From positions 1-64,000 of the forward strand of contig NZ_FMVS01000014.1 in the NCBI RefSeq assembly GCF_900102515.1: a DNA stretch of 64,000 bases, read 5' to 3'. This DNA comes from Butyrivibrio sp. INlla14. GTDB taxonomy: Bacteria; Bacillota; Clostridia; Lachnospirales; Lachnospiraceae. Positions 63,189 to 64,000 of the stretch are shown piece after piece (the stretch's first letter is position 1; the number at the start of each line of letters is the position of its first letter). The notes beneath the pieces are model-generated. The model had not been told where the DNA came from. It saw nothing but the letters and a program-made list of their open reading frames with translations, and ran no database searches. Both the position numbers and the translations under genes were made by a program.

Positions 63189-63698
63189 TTACTTGGAACG
63201 CCCTAAGATCTGGGCTTCGTGGATTTTTTCGTTAACATCTGAAAGAAACTTATAATTTGTCGGATCTGAGATAAAATCCAGGAAATCTCTGGCTTCTTTT
63301 AACGTCAGTTTCTGAATTTCTACGAGATAAGATAAAATCTCGTCTCTGGTCTTACCTTCATTGATGAATCTGTCTACTATATCAAACAGAACCATGAATC
63401 TGCGCATTTTAACTTTAGTCTTAATATGGTGGAGTTCGATGAGAATTGCAGCAAGAATAATAAATACTGTCACAGAGATCAGAATGAAAAAGACACCCAA
63501 AATAAACTTCTCTCTATTCAGGTTAAGTAGCCCTGCAAAAAGTGAAGACATCGTAACTATCGTAAACGATGTGATAAGGATAGCTAGCCGCGCCTTATTC
63601 CGTGTGTGATCATTAAGCGCCATGAGTCGCACACAAATTCCAAATACAAAATAGAATACAATCGCGAACGCTATACCCAAGTAAGATAATTGAAGCAT
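63189..63698 (-). CDS. Hypothetical membrane protein
   Basis: A 169-aa protein with three hydrophobic segments (~2-22, 38-58, 68-90) and a charged helical cytoplasmic tail (~95-169: VDRFINEGKTRDEILSYLVE). The ATG at 63698 is chosen because GGGGG lies 9 nt upstream; an ATG three codons earlier touches that site. No family recognised. Confidence 0.65.
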   Translation of the reverse strand: MLQLSYLGIAFAIVFYFVFGICVRLMALNDHTRNKARLAILITSFTIVTMSSLFAGLLNLNREKFILGVFFILISVTVFIILAAILIELHHIKTKVKMRRFMVLFDIVDRFINEGKTRDEILSYLVEIQKLTLKEARDFLDFISDPTNYKFLSDVNEKIHEAQILGRSK

Positions 63699-63844
63699 AA
63701 TGTTCATCCCCCTATGAATTAATTCTAACAGTGTTAATGTACCAAAGCAACCCTTTGAAATATCGCATATTCATTTAAACGTTTGAGATTTGAAATGTTT
63801 ATAAAATGTTTATAGATTATCGACTATAACCAGGTCTTTATTTC

Positions 63845-63896
63845 AGACTTTTTTTAGTCTTTTATTTCAGTCATTTTTTCAGTCTTTTTTTAGTCA
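63845..63896 (+). promoter_or_regulatory. Helically spaced AGTC boxes
   Basis: AGAC at 63845 and AGTC at 63856, 63869, 63881 and 63892 are separated by 11-13 bp of nearly pure T. The spacing of about one helical turn would place them on one face of the DNA. The tract ends 45 bp before the promoter at 63942. Confidence 0.4.
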
Positions 63897-63941
63897 TTTT
63901 TTCGGTAGCAATTTTCATATTTTTATTTTCGATAGTACGTG

Positions 63942-63970
63942 TTGACTTTTTTACTTTTATGCTTTAATCT
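63942..63970 (+). promoter_or_regulatory. Promoter reading out of the window
   Basis: TTGACT (63942-63947), 17-bp spacer, TAATCT (63965-63970). The gene it serves lies beyond the right edge. Confidence 0.5.
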
Positions 63971-64000
63971 TTAAAAGTATAAGATTGTATACAAATATAC

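Overview
The window looks like chromosomal DNA of a plant-fibre-degrading member of the Lachnospiraceae, most likely Butyrivibrio or Pseudobutyrivibrio. This rests on moderate AT-richness, strong AGGAGG-type ribosome sites, a secreted GH10 xylanase, a GH51 arabinofuranosidase, many CUT1-type sugar ABC transporter genes and Firmicutes-type accessory families (DUF5696, HxlR, DUF4430, Tp47-like lipoprotein). The genus is inference; no rRNA or tRNA gene is visible.

Region 1 (about 0.2-18.4 kb) is a xylan/oligosaccharide utilisation locus. A divergent AraC regulator faces a tightly packed ten-gene run: a lipoprotein xylanase, a very large membrane-anchored solute-binding protein with two beta-sandwich domains in front, a first permease pair, an NHL-repeat protein, a Yip1-like membrane protein, a DUF5696 protein and a second permease pair. 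After a palindrome-rich gap come a second solute-binding lipoprotein with a clear terminator and an SGNH esterase. No ABC ATPase is encoded here, so a shared MsmX-type ATPase is presumably used.

Region 2 (18.4-28.5 kb) holds two arrays of related hairpin repeats flanking three genes (a PD-(D/E)XK-like protein, a GPH-type symporter and a DEDDh exonuclease). Then come a YjbR-Ogt fusion, tcdA, two membrane/envelope unknowns, a small SGNH hydrolase, and a redox operon (ferredoxin, NapH-like protein, C_GCAxxG_C_C protein) divergent from an HxlR regulator, with two sigma-70 promoters interleaved in the same 39 bp.

Region 3 (28.5-40 kb) contains metY, a polymorphic toxin gene preceded by an unlisted 46-aa membrane microprotein and followed by four candidate immunity genes (Imm7- and Imm3-like among them), a U32-like protein, a GH114-like lipoprotein, a DUF4430/ECF S-component pair and a serine hydrolase.

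Region 4 (40-49 kb) has small regulators, an MFS exporter overlapping an XRE/TPR regulator, sbcD-sbcC and a MATE exporter.

Region 5 (49-53.6 kb) starts with an 11-unit, 52-bp tandem array of imperfect palindromes and a structured leader. An operon follows: Tp47-like lipoprotein, ferric-reductase-like/FMN-binding membrane flavoprotein and ApbE flavin transferase. This is a coherent envelope flavin electron-transfer module.

Region 6 (53.6-64 kb) contains a diguanylate cyclase translationally coupled to a peptide-binding lipoprotein, an 8-bp microsatellite, an MFS/spermidine-synthase-like fusion, a cytoplasmic GH51 arabinofuranosidase, a CLC transporter with an altered gating motif, and three small unknowns. 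The window ends at a promoter preceded by helically spaced AGTC boxes.

The best candidates for little-described biology are the toxin/immunity island with its microprotein, the Tp47-like/FMN/ApbE operon with its leader and 52-bp array, the double ABC-DUF5696 module, and the hairpin arrays bracketing a nuclease/transporter/exonuclease block.
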